Shown here: positions 35,650-47,035 of the stretch, one piece after another
How the letters are laid out: each line of letters begins with the position of its first letter
Numbering within the stretch: position 1 is the first letter of the stretch
Assembly: GCF_023856365.1 (NCBI RefSeq)
Contig: NC_064539.1
Span: 23,935,019 to 23,999,018 of the forward strand
DNA length: 64,000 bases
Direction: 5' to 3'
DNA from: Brienomyrus brachyistius
Lineage: Eukaryota > Chordata > Actinopteri > Osteoglossiformes > Mormyridae
The notes under the pieces: model-generated
Told to the model about the DNA's origin: nothing
Databases searched by the model: none
Seen by the model: only the letters and a program-made list of their open reading frames with translations
Translations under genes and position numbers: made by a program

Positions 35650-36110
35650 TAATTCCGTATCTTCTACCTACCTTCCACAACAGCCGTCTTCATTTTACTG
35701 AAGCAAATCCCAGCAGATGGACACCCTGTTGGCGTTGACTGGCAAAGGCGCAATTTTAACTGTAAATAACAAATCCAGGTTGCGGTTACCTCTGACAATC
35801 GCTTCATGAAAACTTTAGCCAGAAGGTTTTCATATGCAGGCGGATGGGAGATCGGAGTCTCCTCCGAATCCTACGCACGGTCATCTGAGAAGTGTGAGGA
35901 GTACAAAACTGCGATTAACATCCAGATAGGAGATCCTGTTCAGAAAACAGGAACCGTCCCCAAACGCGGACAAGCGTCGCGGCAATCCAACGAGAAAGAA
36001 AGGCAATCCACGAATACTGAAGCATGGATCCAGCAGTCCCCAGTCTGAAAGTCTAACGCAGATATATCCAGAGGTACACTGAGTCCGCACATGTGAGAGG
36101 GTATTGACTG
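35650..36110 (-). promoter_or_regulatory. Possible first exon and CpG promoter of a minus-strand gene
   Basis: About 14 CpGs fall in 35830-36020, near the expected frequency, unlike most of the window. On the minus strand two start-plus-donor arrangements are visible. One is ATG at 35807 giving MKRLSE, then a donor GAG|GTAACC at 35790/35789. The other is ATG at 35693 giving MKTAVVE, then a donor AAG|GTAGGT at 35672/35671, with a T-rich tract and CAG at about 35766-35770 that could be an acceptor upstream. The long frame across 35881-36291 has no domain and would be untranslated leader under this reading. No downstream exon can be recognised, so the gene is unidentified. Confidence 0.27.
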
Positions 36111-36719
36111 TAATGCTGCGTTTTTTGTACTGGATCGCGGAGTGAGTAGGGCGGGGTGGGAAAGAAGAAGCGCTAGTGGGGGTGGTATGTTTACTGGACT
36201 GGTTGAGGGACTGACCGCTGATAAATGTTTTATACTTTTGTTGGTTTACGGGAGAGGAAGCACTAAAAAATATATATATACATATATACACTAGAGGCTG
36301 ACAAATTTATATAGGCTAAAAATTTGTATGATCCGCAGTGATGCAAAGGAAACGTCCGGCATCGGGGCTGGCAGGTGCTGGATGACACCTTTGGTTGTAA
36401 GGCGTTGCCCTTGAGAACTTGGTCAAGGAGAGTAAAAAGCACATACGTAAATATTGATCTTATATTCTTAATTTTTATTGAACCAAAACCACTATGTAAA
36501 CTGTACTATTCTGGAATTTCTTTAAATAACGGGTGGTACAGGGGATATAATTGAGCTCAAGTTACACCAGCAAATAACTTAGACTAATTAGAGATCTGCG
36601 CACATCGCAAAATGCTACGGAGCTGTGATACATCAAGCAGATATTTCATTCAGGCTATGTGCATTTCCAAAAGCCCAGTACTACTAAATTAGCCCAGGCC
36701 GACAGTTCGCATGGATGAT
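36111..36719. other. Unannotated stretch with (TA)n patch
   Basis: A TA-rich run at 36270-36290. No gene recognised. Confidence 0.4.
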
Positions 36720-36733
36720 GCGCCCCCTAGCGG
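36720..36733 (-). promoter_or_regulatory. CTCF-like motif
   Basis: The reverse complement reads CCGCTAGGGGGCGC, a close fit to the vertebrate CTCF core. Orientation minus. Confidence 0.5.
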
Positions 36734-36960
36734 CAGCGGACAAACGTCACGTTTTACAAACCTCGCTTTATTCGCACACTAGTGTGAAAACAGCGCGATG
36801 TCTCAATACACTGGTGAGCGTCTTGTCAGTATTCATATAGACTGATGTGTCTGTATACCTATAAGAAAAAAATATACCGGCATCTGCGAAATACAGGCTA
36901 GCTATTCCAGTCAAGGATGATACATTAAGAACTAGTGTTTTCCAAGTAAATACTAAAGTA

Positions 36961-37085
36961 TTTCCGACCCGTCCATGATGTTCTCCTGCCTGCTGCCTTG
37001 GGCATTTAGGGACTGGCTCCAGGCTCACCGCGATCCAGTACTGAATAAGAGCATTTACTGGTGATGGGTGGACGGATGCTCTAGA
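36961..37085 (+). mobile_element. Family-1 SINE, diverged 3' part
   Basis: CTGCCTGCTGCCTTGGGCAT, GGACTGGCTCCAGGCTCACC, GCGATCCAGTACTGAATAAG and a decayed GATGGGTGGACGGATG tail follow the SINE 3' third. Confidence 0.65.
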
Positions 37086-37089
37086 AAAT

Positions 37090-39030
37090 CATCTGATAAT
37101 GACGCACAAGTAAAATGAAAATCGCAACCTAGGCCTAACTGATGAATGTGCTCACTGAACACAGTAATACTATTTTAATATATTTAGGCCTACGTTTTGA
37201 TACTGAGATATGTGTCATAAAGAAAAATGAGGGTGTTGAGTGAAATCGTCAAGTGTGAACCAATCTTTAGGCTGTCATATTTTGCAGATGAGTGCCCATA
37301 GCAATTCAGTGAAGTCTGCTGTCTGTTTAAACGATGCCCACGAAGTATTGAACTTATTTAATGAGGACGGTGATCAGAGAAACAGCATGCGTAAGTCACG
37401 CTATGCAAATGAAATCATGTGTGCGAAAACAACTTTTCTGTTTTGCAAAGCAACTCGGAATGCAATATGCTGTGGACAAATGGTGAGAGATTTAGAGGGT
37501 TTCCTACGCGACAGTCGCACTTCAATCGCGAACCCTATTGAATTTCCAGAAGTCTGGGGAAGAGAAGAAGACAAGGCACTTTGACGGCTTTATTAAAGTG
37601 TGCTTATTACCGAAGATGAGATTTTAAATTTCGGTTTAATTTGTACACGACCTAATTAAAGATTTGAACAAGCATTGCTATCAGACAGATTATTAATCTA
37701 CGTTCCAGACCCTTATCCTGGTCACAAGGCAGAAGACCCTCCCCCGGATGGCAAGCCCCATTAATCGTTATACCGATAACCTACTGGGGAATAATTTCGT
37801 ATTAGTTACTGGTAACGTGACGAATCACTTCGTAATTGAAGTGGGAGACGTTAATTGTTATGAAACATTATTGCGTGAGGACGCAATACAGCGTCGCAGG
37901 TTAAATTCCTCTCGGTTGTACAATCGATTAATATTTAATCCAGTCGTCTCGATCCATCTGAGGGATTAAAGTCAGAGTTAGGGTTAGTAGGCTATTCCAC
38001 AGTATCCCGGTTGGAACTGAATGGAAACCCACACGTGGAAACCAAATGGTGCAGGTTATGTAGCCTCTACTAATAATTTTCGTACATTTTCCCAATCTTC
38101 TTAAACAAATAAATATTAAATATTATATTTATTTTATTAGTGATCTTGGATTATGATTCTTATTGCTAAACTCTCTTAAACTTTTTCAATTATTACTTTT
38201 CTCGGTCAGTGACCAATATTCACCAAACATTCAAGAACGAGCTATAGGTGTATAATCTGGTTATTGTTTCCCATAATGGTCTCTGTTGCTGTTTAACCGC
38301 TTTTATGGTAACTATAGTATAGTACACCAAACTGTCGCCTGATTTCGTTATTATATAGTCCCCCAAAAACACTGTCGTCGATTCAACACTGGGACTGCTG
38401 GGTGCAGCCAAGGAGCAACTGATTAGCAATTAGGGTTAAACCAGGTAGGAATTTTAAAGAATTTACCTACGATTAAATAGCTCGACGGGAACACCATCTC
38501 GATGTAACCTTTCGGTCGACCGTCTACATGCAGGTAACAACCTGCGCAAAGGTGCACTATGCAGCCTATACCTTCCGCTCCAGTTTCTGCAATAACCTAC
38601 TACAGATTAACCGCTCTCCCGCGTGCATTAACGGTATTTAGAGTGTGGAACTGAAGCTTTGGGATTTGTGCATTATGAATACTGTGACAATGGAACGGGT
38701 ATTTGGGTGAATCCGTTTCCATCAGTGGGTGTGAATGATACGACAAGGTGAAAATGTCACACGCTTTTCAACTTTAGGATGTGGGGTGGATTTTCGCTTC
38801 GCCATTCCTGGCAACAGAAAATTCCTTAGACTCATCCAATTCCCACTGGGTCAGTAATGATCCGCGATAATCACAGGAAACACAGAACTGAATTTGGTGA
38901 ACTTACGTTCAGTTTGGTGCCGATCGACCAAACGTAAGAATTGATTATTGACTTAATTTATATTCCGTACGTTCTTCCCAGCAGCCTTTACCCAATGATA
39001 TTGACGTATTGTAGGCCTACAGCTTTTACT
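37090..39030. other. CpG-retaining DNA without a recognised gene
   Basis: CpG remains common, for example ACGCGACAGTCGCACTTCAA at about 37509 and TTCGGTCGACCGTC at about 38511. The 114-codon plus frame at 37240-37584 and the 73-codon plus frame at 37748-37969 have no known domain. If unmethylated, this could be regulatory sequence of the same locus as the candidate exon at 35.7-36.1 kb. Confidence 0.35.
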
Positions 39031-39035
39031 ACTAC

Positions 39036-39047
39036 GCCACCTGCTGG
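39036..39047 (-). promoter_or_regulatory. CTCF-like motif
   Basis: The reverse complement reads CCAGCAGGTGGCGTA, within the CTCF consensus. Orientation minus, 2.3 kb from the motif at 36720. Confidence 0.4.
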
Positions 39048-39643
39048 TATTTTATGAACATTTATAAGGGGAGAGACTATGAGGTGACGAGGGACTTTTA
39101 GTTAAATTATAAAATTCTAACATGGCAATGAATACTACATGTTATTCAAGCCATTTGTAACCTAATGGAAATATTTAAGCCGTGAGAGAAAAAAAACAGG
39201 AGATTGAATCTAATGCGATGCAACGCAACGGAGGAAAAGGGAAAAGAAACAGGACGTATAATTACCATCCAAGATCTGGGTCACCACTAGGCAAGAAGCG
39301 GATGTGAAAATACCCAGAATTAACTTCTCTGTCCTGAAAAGCAGGGACTGCAAACCACGAAAGAGTGTCACCCACAGCAGGCAAAGGGTGACACCTCTAC
39401 AAACTGGTGGCCAAGGGAAACACAGCCACACCTGTCAGTCACACTCCTAATTGGCACCCAAATCTTGCAGATACCACTCGCCAGGGCAGGGCCGCCATGC
39501 TGTCCGCGCTTGTCGGTTCCGCCTTCCCTTGGCAGCGCTCGCTATTAATGTTAGATTTCCATACAAGAGATTCTTTAACTTTGTCTTTTTAACCAGACTC
39601 AGGGAATGTACAGCATGTATATTTAAGGTAGTAGCGAATAGAC

Positions 39644-39767
39644 AGACATCCATCCATCCATTTTCCAAACCGCTTATCCTACTGGGTCACGGGGGGTCCG
39701 GAGCCTATCCCGGAAGCAATGGGCACGAGGCAGGGAACAACCCAGGATGTGGGGCCAGCCCATCACA
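39644..39767 (-). mobile_element. Family-1 SINE, 5'-truncated, with target duplication
   Basis: The minus-strand 3' third of the SINE: (ATGG)n tail at 39648-39662, then TTTTCCAAACCGCTTATCCT, GGGGGTCCGGAGCCTATCCC and GGCAGGGAACAACCCAGGAT in plus-strand reading. GAATAGAC flanks it exactly at 39636-39643 and 39768-39775. It has few differences from the 15276 copy, so it is fairly young. The truncation point is near the SINE's internal GGGCTGGCCCC. Confidence 0.92.
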
Positions 39768-39777
39768 GAATAGACCG

Positions 39778-39849
<72 letters not shown>
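39778..39849. repeat. Compound microsatellite (CA)n(TA)n
   Basis: About 23 bp of CA followed by about 50 bp of TA, immediately beside the SINE target duplication. Confidence 0.97.
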
Positions 39850-39851
<2 letters not shown>

Positions 39852-41372
39852 CTTTTCAAGGCCACTCCATGTGGTTTCTGTTATTATTCAATGTTTATGA
39901 TGCAAGATTGTTCGCATTTGTGCATTTTATATATTATAGAGAACAGTTCATGTTTACCAAGCTTCTGATTAGCTTTATGTTTGAGTCTTGCTTTATTCTG
40001 GAACATGTCAGTGTGTTTTCCCTTCTCTGAATCATTGCTGAAATACAGGGTTAGGCTCTGCCTCAGTAAAAGTTTTACAGTCCATCCTCAGAGATCTTGA
40101 ATAAGTTGCGTTATCGTACACAAACTCAGAACATCTTTTGTTTTGGTATTAGTCCCCTGAATCACATCAATGCTTTATAGACGAAACCTCTACTGACTTC
40201 TAAAATTTTGTGTAAGGTTCTACCCATAAACGAAAGGAAGTTATTCTGTGCGTATCTTACAGTGTCACTGGTCTAAACCTCTGTCCCCCAAGCATGGCGA
40301 TGTACTTATTCAACATAAATTATGCAAGATGTTGATCTACATCTCTGAACCACGTAACCTTTACATGAGATTCTTTCTTTGATGTCCCTACAGCTCAGCC
40401 CATCTCCAGCTCACTCCCAGTCGTACCCACGCGTCACTCAGAGCGCCAGAAGAAAGAGTGCTGTAGGTGTTCTTGACGTCTCTGGACGCCATGGAATAGG
40501 AGCATACTTTGTGATTCATATCTCCTGTAGTTGTGTATACAGGCATTCAAATTCCACTATAGCCACTGGGACCGAGTGTTGCCGCTGTGTTTTTCGCAAG
40601 GAGAAGATTCCAGCTGCGTTTTAATGACATCCGTGGCTAGATTCAAAATTAGAGTCAAAAATACATTCTATAAAGCCACGCTTAAGCCTGGAAGATCACA
40701 TGTGCATCAACGTGATGAAAATGAGTCAACTAATGGCGTGGTTTGCTGTGGAAGAAGCCAGCAGCCTCAACCACATCTCGAAAAAGCTAAGGTCTCCTAC
40801 CAGTCTCTACGCTACCCCACCAGTGCAGACCCACTGCATGCCCACAGGTTCATCATGTCAGAGGCACCTCCCACCGGAAGGGGAGCCAACCATCGGCTTT
40901 CATCCCACTTCCGATACCAATGAAACAACTACATGGTGAGACACTAACACTAGCAGGCCAAAGGCTCTTACCCAGGGTGCCATGCTCACCATAGTATCAC
41001 CGAGAGATGGAAATGAGCAACTGGGGACTGGCGGAAAACAAACAGTGCATGTCAGGGCACTGAGGCATCTCACGCTCCCTCACACATACACCATACACGT
41101 AATCAGCTTTTATTAGACAACCGGAGCCAGAGATGAATGTACGAAAACAGAGCCGTACATACCCACACACACACGCACGCACGTACGCGGTGCCCACGTC
41201 CAGCTGACTGCTCGCGCCTCCAGTCCAGCACGCAACTCCTTCAGGAATTATAAAAACCCATCTCGTTTTATGTAACTTTCCCGCTTCTCTGCCCGTCTTG
41301 TGATTTATCTTAAAAACCGGGAGGTTGAGTTCTGCTCGCATTAGCGAACTCGCAGAGGATGAATGTAATCTC
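39850..41372. other. Unannotated stretch
   Basis: Overlapping frames at 40379-40939 (79-130 codons) have no domain. No repeat recognised. Confidence 0.4.
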
Positions 41373-41391
41373 GGGGGGGGGGGGGGGGGGG
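41373..41391. repeat. Poly-G tract (19 G)
   Basis: An uninterrupted run between TCTC and CATGC. Confidence 0.95.
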
Positions 41392-41697
41392 CATGCTCTC
41401 ACTGCTGAGCTGCTCTCTGCGAGGAATTACCGTCACAGAAAGAGTCACCAGTGCAGTAATTCAAAAGGTAGGATGGAGTTCAGGAGGCTGTTTCTGCTGC
41501 TGTCTCTAATGCCAGCATTCCTGTTATGGGGTTTATTTTAAGGGATGACTCATTCTATTCGAATCTGTAAGTAACTTTAAATCCTTTTGTGGTTACTGGA
41601 ATCTTAAAATCATATCCCACAGTAATGCATAGCTTCATCAAGTCCAATAATTTCTTTTATATGATAATAATATAAGATTGTAAGATAATATATGTTA

Positions 41698-41915
41698 TTT
41701 TGACATTGTGGGGACCACCTTATTGGTCCCCCCAAGGGGAAACTGTAAGTGCAATCAAAAAACTAAATATGTGAAAAGTCTTGCGTTTTGTATGGTTAGT
41801 TATGATTCAGGTTAGGGCTGGGTGGGGGTTGTGGTTGTCATTGTTGGGATTAGAGTTTTACCCGTAGAAATGAATGGATAGTCCCCACAAACATGGATTC
41901 AAACGTCATACAAGT
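41698..41915 (+). mobile_element. Interspersed repeat with TGTGGGGACC ends, copy 1
   Basis: It starts CATTGTGGGGACCACCTTAT and ends near AATGGATAGTCCCCACAAAC, so the ends are short inverted repeats. The order GGGGAAACTG, GTCTTGCGTTTTGTATGG, GGTTAGGGCTGGGTGGGGG is matched by the copy at 53690-53915 in the opposite orientation. No coding capacity. Confidence 0.7.
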
Positions 41916-42285
41916 GTTCAAGGTTGTTATGACAACGGGGAAGAGAAGCCAGGCATGTCGAGCTCTAACTTTGGACTAGTTAGTGAACAGTAGGGTTTAG
42001 CTGGTTACATCATCACTTCACTTATTGAGTTATGGGCTTAAATCCCGCCCACCTGCTCCTTTACTTTGGGACTGTGATGGAGTAATTTGGTGTCCCCTTC
42101 ACAAATGATAGGCCCTGTATTTGAATTCACATCTAAAATTAAAAGTAAAATGGCCAGCTAACTTTATTGGTATTCTGCAGGTGTCTGTCCTCGCTGGTGT
42201 GGCTTTGAAACACCTCGAGAACTTAGTGTGGGGAGGAACGGGGAGGGAGGGGGTGCTCGGAGATCCAAGATGTAGGAAAATTGCT
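41916..42285. other. Unannotated stretch
   Basis: No gene or repeat recognised before the C run at 42286. Confidence 0.4.
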
Positions 42286-42299
42286 CCCCCCCCCCCCCC
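42286..42299. repeat. Poly-C tract (14 C)
   Basis: An uninterrupted run after TTGCT. Confidence 0.95.
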
Positions 42300-43496
42300 T
42301 CTGCCAACAACAAATATGAACATCGCAGGGTCGGTCCCAAGGTCAGGAGAGGAGGGTCTTGGTCGGATTTATCCTGAGCCAACATTAAATAGAAAAAAAA
42401 GACGAAAGAGAAGTGTGATGTAACTAACGGTAAGATCTGAGGCGAGGAAGGGCTATTAGCAGCCGCTGGCCCTGAAAGGGCGTGCAGTCATCGAGCAACG
42501 GCCATCACTCTGAAGCCCGCCGCTCCCATTACGCCACCCCCACCCCTCATCCCCGCTCTTCTCTTCTCTCATCCTTCATTATTCACAGAAACGTGGATGC
42601 TTGTGAATTATCGATCATCGCGTTTCTGTGCGGGTATTTTGTTATGTAATTATGTTGTGGTAGCATAGTGCAAAGACCGATAAAGGGGAGGAAAGCTGAG
42701 ATGGGTCTCAGATCTGGGGGCAACTTGGCATCAAAATCCCTCCTCGAGGTGACCAGGCACCCGTCTCTGTACCTGGAAGGAGCCTGAGGCGAAGGTGGGC
42801 ATCATCTGCACAGGTGGCATTATCGCTGAGATTGATGGCAAGTGGTGCCCACCATACTCCAAGCCCCTCTATGCTGTAATTGTACTGCAGTACAGAGTGT
42901 GTGGGCTCCTGGCTGATAGTCCCATAAGTGCATTGATGGATGGGGACTGGAGCCCCCATCGATTCGGTAAACCATTCCGTGAGTGGACCGGGGAGAGGAG
43001 GTGCGGTCCCAGGACCTTTGTGCTTTTAACCAGCGGTCGAGTTATTCGGTTTGGCAAGCCAGACTGTTTCTAGCTATGGTCAGTTGAGGTGCTGAGAAAA
43101 GTGGACCATTTAGGCATGAAAAAAAATTACACAGACTAGTGATCAAACGAAACCATTTTAAGATCAGAGCGTTCGGCTGTTGAACCCTTGGGCTTTGATG
43201 ATGGGATACTATGACCCAAAGTATTTGACCTGAAGAAGGCCCTTCGTCAAATGCTTTTATTAAAAGTGTCAGATGAGCATAAACATTCATTAAGCAATGA
43301 AGGGCACAGCCGTCAGACCAACTCACTCTGCCTTTTTCTCTCATCCGCTAAACATGTGGTTATATCCATGTCCAGTTGCGTAACACACAGTGTAAGGCTG
43401 TGTATCATCACTCCTACAGCTAAATGCATATCATCCAGGAAGCCTCATCTACACCAGCACTGAGCTGCCTTTATGCATGCATACTGATCTATTGGC
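42300..43496. other. Unannotated stretch
   Basis: Short overlapping frames on both strands at 42708-43344. None is recognised. Confidence 0.4.
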
Positions 43497-43695
43497 AGGT
43501 GTTTCGGGCATGTCTAACTGAGAAGGGTCCCTGGGACAGACCCAGGACATGATGGAGTGATCTCTCGGCTGGCCTGGGAACGCTTTGGTATTCCCCCGGA
43601 GGAGCAGGAGGAGGCGGTTAGTGAGAGGGAGGTCTAGGCATCCCTGCTTAGATGGCTGTCCCCATGACCCGGCCCTGGGTAGGCGGCAGAAAATG
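43497..43695 (+). mobile_element. 3' end fragment of a second teleost LINE
   Basis: GGGTCCCTGGGACAGACCCA, then TCTCTCGGCTGGCCTGGGAA, CGCTTTGGTATTCCCCCGGA, GGAGCAGGAGGAGGCGGTTA and a terminal AGGCGGCAGAAAATGG. The frame would read ISRLAWERFGIPPEEQEE-like text, the usual C-terminal end of a teleost non-LTR retrotransposon, but it is broken by stops. The fragment is distinct from the LINE at 45145-47035. Confidence 0.6.
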
Positions 43696-43904
43696 GAATA
43701 CTCAGTACATACTGAGTACGCTGCTGTGACGTCATTGTGATATCATTAATCACGGGGATAACTGTGTTTAAGCATGATCTAGAATGGCACATCATGGTCC
43801 ATTAATGGGAGACACAACAGGCATCCAGGGACCAGACAGATGTCTCACATATAGCAAATGTATGTATGTGATATTAATTTAGTCCAGTTGCTCATTGTAG
43901 TCGG

Positions 43905-44100
43905 TGGTTGTGCGCAATACGTTTCCTGTTACTGCAACCTTTCCCGCATTTAAAAATTGATGCTGGTCTCACAAGGGAGCGCCGAGGTTGTATTTTAATT
44001 AATCTCCTTAATCCAAAATTAATTGCAACCCTTTTTCCACCCAGCCATTTCCAGAAGCTTCTACCTCATAGAACAGTTGGTGCTAAATGGGCTGTCAGCT
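43905..44100. promoter_or_regulatory. Candidate enhancer-like AT-rich block
   Basis: TTTTAATTAATCTCCTTAAT and CCAAAATTAATTGCAACCC give paired homeodomain-type sites in a block without repeats. Inference only. Confidence 0.18.
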
Positions 44101-44639
44101 AGGAACCAGACTCACCGCAACAGATTATTTTCACGGGGTTATAAATTTGGTGACATGGAGGGGAGGGAAAGTGCTGGGGTACCCTGATGCCCAAAATGAT
44201 GTTCTTTTATGAGTTGGGTCCGATGCACCCAAGGAGATGTTAAACCAAGAAAAGACTCCCATAATTATCCTTGAGCATTTCATTCCATTGGAGAGATATA
44301 TCAGAAGAGAAAATGAGTGAGGAGAGACATGTATGTCTAATCTTGTTTTAATGTAGAGAGGTGTCAGGTGATTGAACGGAAGTCAGCCCGTGATCGATGC
44401 CGAGCGCCTGGCTATATGAAGTCAGGACAAATGACACTCAACTCGTCTGTCTGACCGAAGACGAAACTGAGAACGTGCCGGCTGGCTGCCCTCTCCATTT
44501 TGCCTCCCCCAAATGAAAACAAAATCCTGACATTATTTTTAAAGGTCACCATGCCTCCCCCTCCCCACACACTGTCTTAGGAAGTACCCTATGTTCCACT
44601 TGCAATAAAAATTATTCCCCCAAAAAATTTTTCCACAAG
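44101..44639. other. Unannotated stretch
   Basis: No gene or repeat recognised. Confidence 0.4.
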
Positions 44640-45100
44640 TTTTAGTTGCATTGGGTGGTATTTAAATCAGCACCGCTAGCAAAATTTTGACGTTGCTCTT
44701 TGAAATCGTTTCAGTTCCAGACTTATATCTATTATATATAAATATCTAATTGCTGGTTAAACAGAGCCTAATTTACAATGAAATAGATAGAGACCAGTGA
44801 AGCATAATTAACATGTCAGGGTATTGAGCCAAGCCCTGGAGTATTTAGTGAACATTTGTTCATGTAGACAACCTTCCTTGATGCAATTCCAGGTAAGCGG
44901 ACAAGGTTTATTCTACCACATGTGTTTTATTAGTAATGAGGTAATGACCCAGGGGGCTGTGATCTTTCCCTCCTATTAATTACCAGAGATAATTTCCAAA
45001 CTGTCTTTCTAGCTTTTGTGAGGATTAACATGCAGCACCAATGGCACATGCCCAAATTAATTTCTATGAACAGATTAATACATATAGGCATCAAGATGTT
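44640..45100. promoter_or_regulatory. Candidate conserved non-coding block
   Basis: Long AT-rich text free of simple repeats with many TAATTA, AATTAA and TTAATTACC sites, such as CTATTAATTACCAGAGATAA and CAAATTAATTTC. The style is that of vertebrate developmental enhancers. It was not tested by alignment. Confidence 0.22.
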
Positions 45101-46067
45101 GGTCTTGTGACCAGTTCAAGGGAAACTGCAGTTGTACCTTCAAACAATTTCAATTAAATTTTATTTATATAGCGCTTTTAACAACAGTCATTGTCACAAA
45201 GCACTTTACATATAACCGGCCTGAACCCCCACCATTCAAGCCTGAGGCGACAGTGGCCAGGAAAAACTCCGTCTAGCAGGAAGAAACCTTGAGAGGAACA
45301 TAGACTCGGAAGGGGACCCCATCCTCCTCTGGGCGACCGAGGTGCATGAAAATGTACACAGATTAACATTAGTTCAAAAGTTCAAGTCCATATAAATTAA
45401 AAGTCCTAGTTGGTTCCAGATAATGGTCTCCAAGGAGCCAAATTCAGTGTCCAGCTCGGAAAACAGAAGAGAAGAGAGTTAATGCCCTACACCTAGTTAC
45501 TAAAGTAACTATGGCAGCCTGGCCAAAAGGGAGACCTGGCAGGAAGCGCAGACATGAGGGTTTCCAGGGGTTTTGGCGTCAAGTCAAACTACCGTCAACA
45601 ATTTAAGTGATCGGCGAGAGTGGCAGGACGACAGCACCAACCCCCCCTTTCACCTTTAATCTCAAATGACCATGAACCCCCAGATTTCACATTCACCTTA
45701 AGAAAAAGGGATTTTAGTATCTAAAAGACTGACTAAAGAGGTACGTCTTAAGCCTTGACTTAAAAGCAGAGATTGTGTCTGAGTTCCGAACACTAATAGG
45801 AAGTTTATTCCATAGCTGTGGTGCTTTATGAGCAAATGCTCTTCTCCCAAAAGTAACGTTCTTTATTCTGGGTATGAATAGAAGACCTGCATCTTGCGAT
45901 CGAAGAGTACAAGTCGGAATGTAGCCATTTATGTGAGGTCACTCACATACTGCGGTGCAAGACCGTTTAGAGCTTTGCAAGTGAAGAGTAGTATTTTGTA
46001 GTCAACACGAAATTTAACTGGCAGCCAGTGGAGTGAAGATAAAATTGGCGTGATATGATCATATTTT

Positions 46068-46125
46068 GCCTCCGGTTTCCTCGCGACCCAGAAGGATAAG
46101 CGGTTTTGAAAATGGATGGATGGAT
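46068..46125 (+). mobile_element. Internally deleted SINE inserted in the LINE
   Basis: GCCTCCGGTTTCCTCGCGAC joins the middle of the SINE directly to its 3' end (AGAAGGATAAGCGGTTTTGA and (ATGG)n). The flanks are GATCATATTTT (46057-46067) and GATTATATTTT (46126-46136), an 11-bp target duplication with one mismatch. The LINE is therefore older than this insertion. Confidence 0.85.
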
Positions 46126-46439
46126 GATTATATTTTTTAGTTTTGGTGAGGACTCTGGTTGCAGTTTATTTAATGACCTGTTTGGACAGCCGGAGATTAA
46201 GACATTACAGTAATCGAGCCTGGAGGTAATAAACGCATGAACCAATTTCTCCGCATCTTGATAGAATAGCATGTTTCTTAATTCGACAATATTACACTGA
46301 TGAAAGAAGGCGGTATGGCTAATGTTAGAAGCATGTATATCAAATGAAAGATCGGCATCTACAGTAACACCAAGGTTTTTAACAACAGTATTTGGTGCAA
46401 AAGATAGTCCTTCCAGACTGACTATGATGTAAGATAGTT

Positions 46440-46957
46440 TACTTCTGGTGGCTTTAGTGCCAGCAAGAAGATCCTCTCAGTCTTGTTAATTAAACATTCT
46501 TCCATTCTCTGAAGTTGCTGTCTATCTTCTGGTTTAGCATATAATTGTGTATCATCTGCAAAGCAATGAAAGCTTAACTGAAATCAGTAGAGCAGTCTCT
46601 GTGCTATGAACCAGACTGAACCCAGACTGAAATCTTTCATAAATATGATTATCCTGTAGAAATGAGGTTAGTTGGCTAGCTACAACTATCTCTGTTATGA
46701 TAATGCTATTATATGTAATGGTAGGGTTATAATGGTGGATTAGAGATTGGTCTATAGTTCATAATTTCCAAGGGATCCAAGTTTGGCTTCTTCAACAAAG
46801 GTTTAATTACTGCTAGTTTGAGAGATTTTGGCAGATGGACAATGCTGAATGAGGAGTTAACTACTGCTAGTAATGGTTCAATCACTTCTGGGGTTATCTC
46901 TTTGAATAATTTTATAGGAACAAGGTCTAATATACAAATAAATGAAGTAGATACCAC
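46440..46957 (-). pseudogene. Reverse transcriptase fragments of the LINE
   Basis: The longest intact piece runs from about 46957 to 46727. It includes DLVPIKLFKEITPEV and LKLAVIKPLLKKPNLDP, RT block 0-1 of CR1/L2-type LINEs. After a frame change come LASQLTSFLQDN, ERFQSGF and HSTETALL. ADDTQLYAKPEDRQQLQ carries the catalytic Asp-Asp pair of block 5. The blocks between HSTETAL and ADDTQLY, normally well over 100 residues, are gone. No function is possible. Confidence 0.85.
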
Positions 46958-47035
46958 ATATTGCCTGAGTATCTGTCCATTAGCTCACTTGAAGAAAAGG
47001 ACAATTTTTCACCCCAAGGCAGCTAATAACCTCTG

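Larger units (their letters stand above)
45145..47035 (-). mobile_element. L2/CR1-type LINE, 5'-truncated and internally deleted
   Basis: Read on the minus strand. The reverse-transcriptase N-part is at 46957-46727 (LAVIKPLLKKPNLDP..NYRPISN), then FQSGF..HSTETAL near 46590-46680, then ADDTQLY at about 46539-46559, then the C-terminal HAFITSRLDYCNVLISG near 46250-46180. A long 3' untranslated region follows with ATTTGGCTCCTTGGAGACCA and GGTTTCTTCCTGCTAGACGG. The element ends with AAGCGCTATATAAATAAAAT and TTGAAATTG at 45145. Part of the RT domain between HSTETAL and ADDTQLY is missing and there are frameshifts, so it is dead. A SINE fragment is inserted at 46068-46125. Confidence 0.9.
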
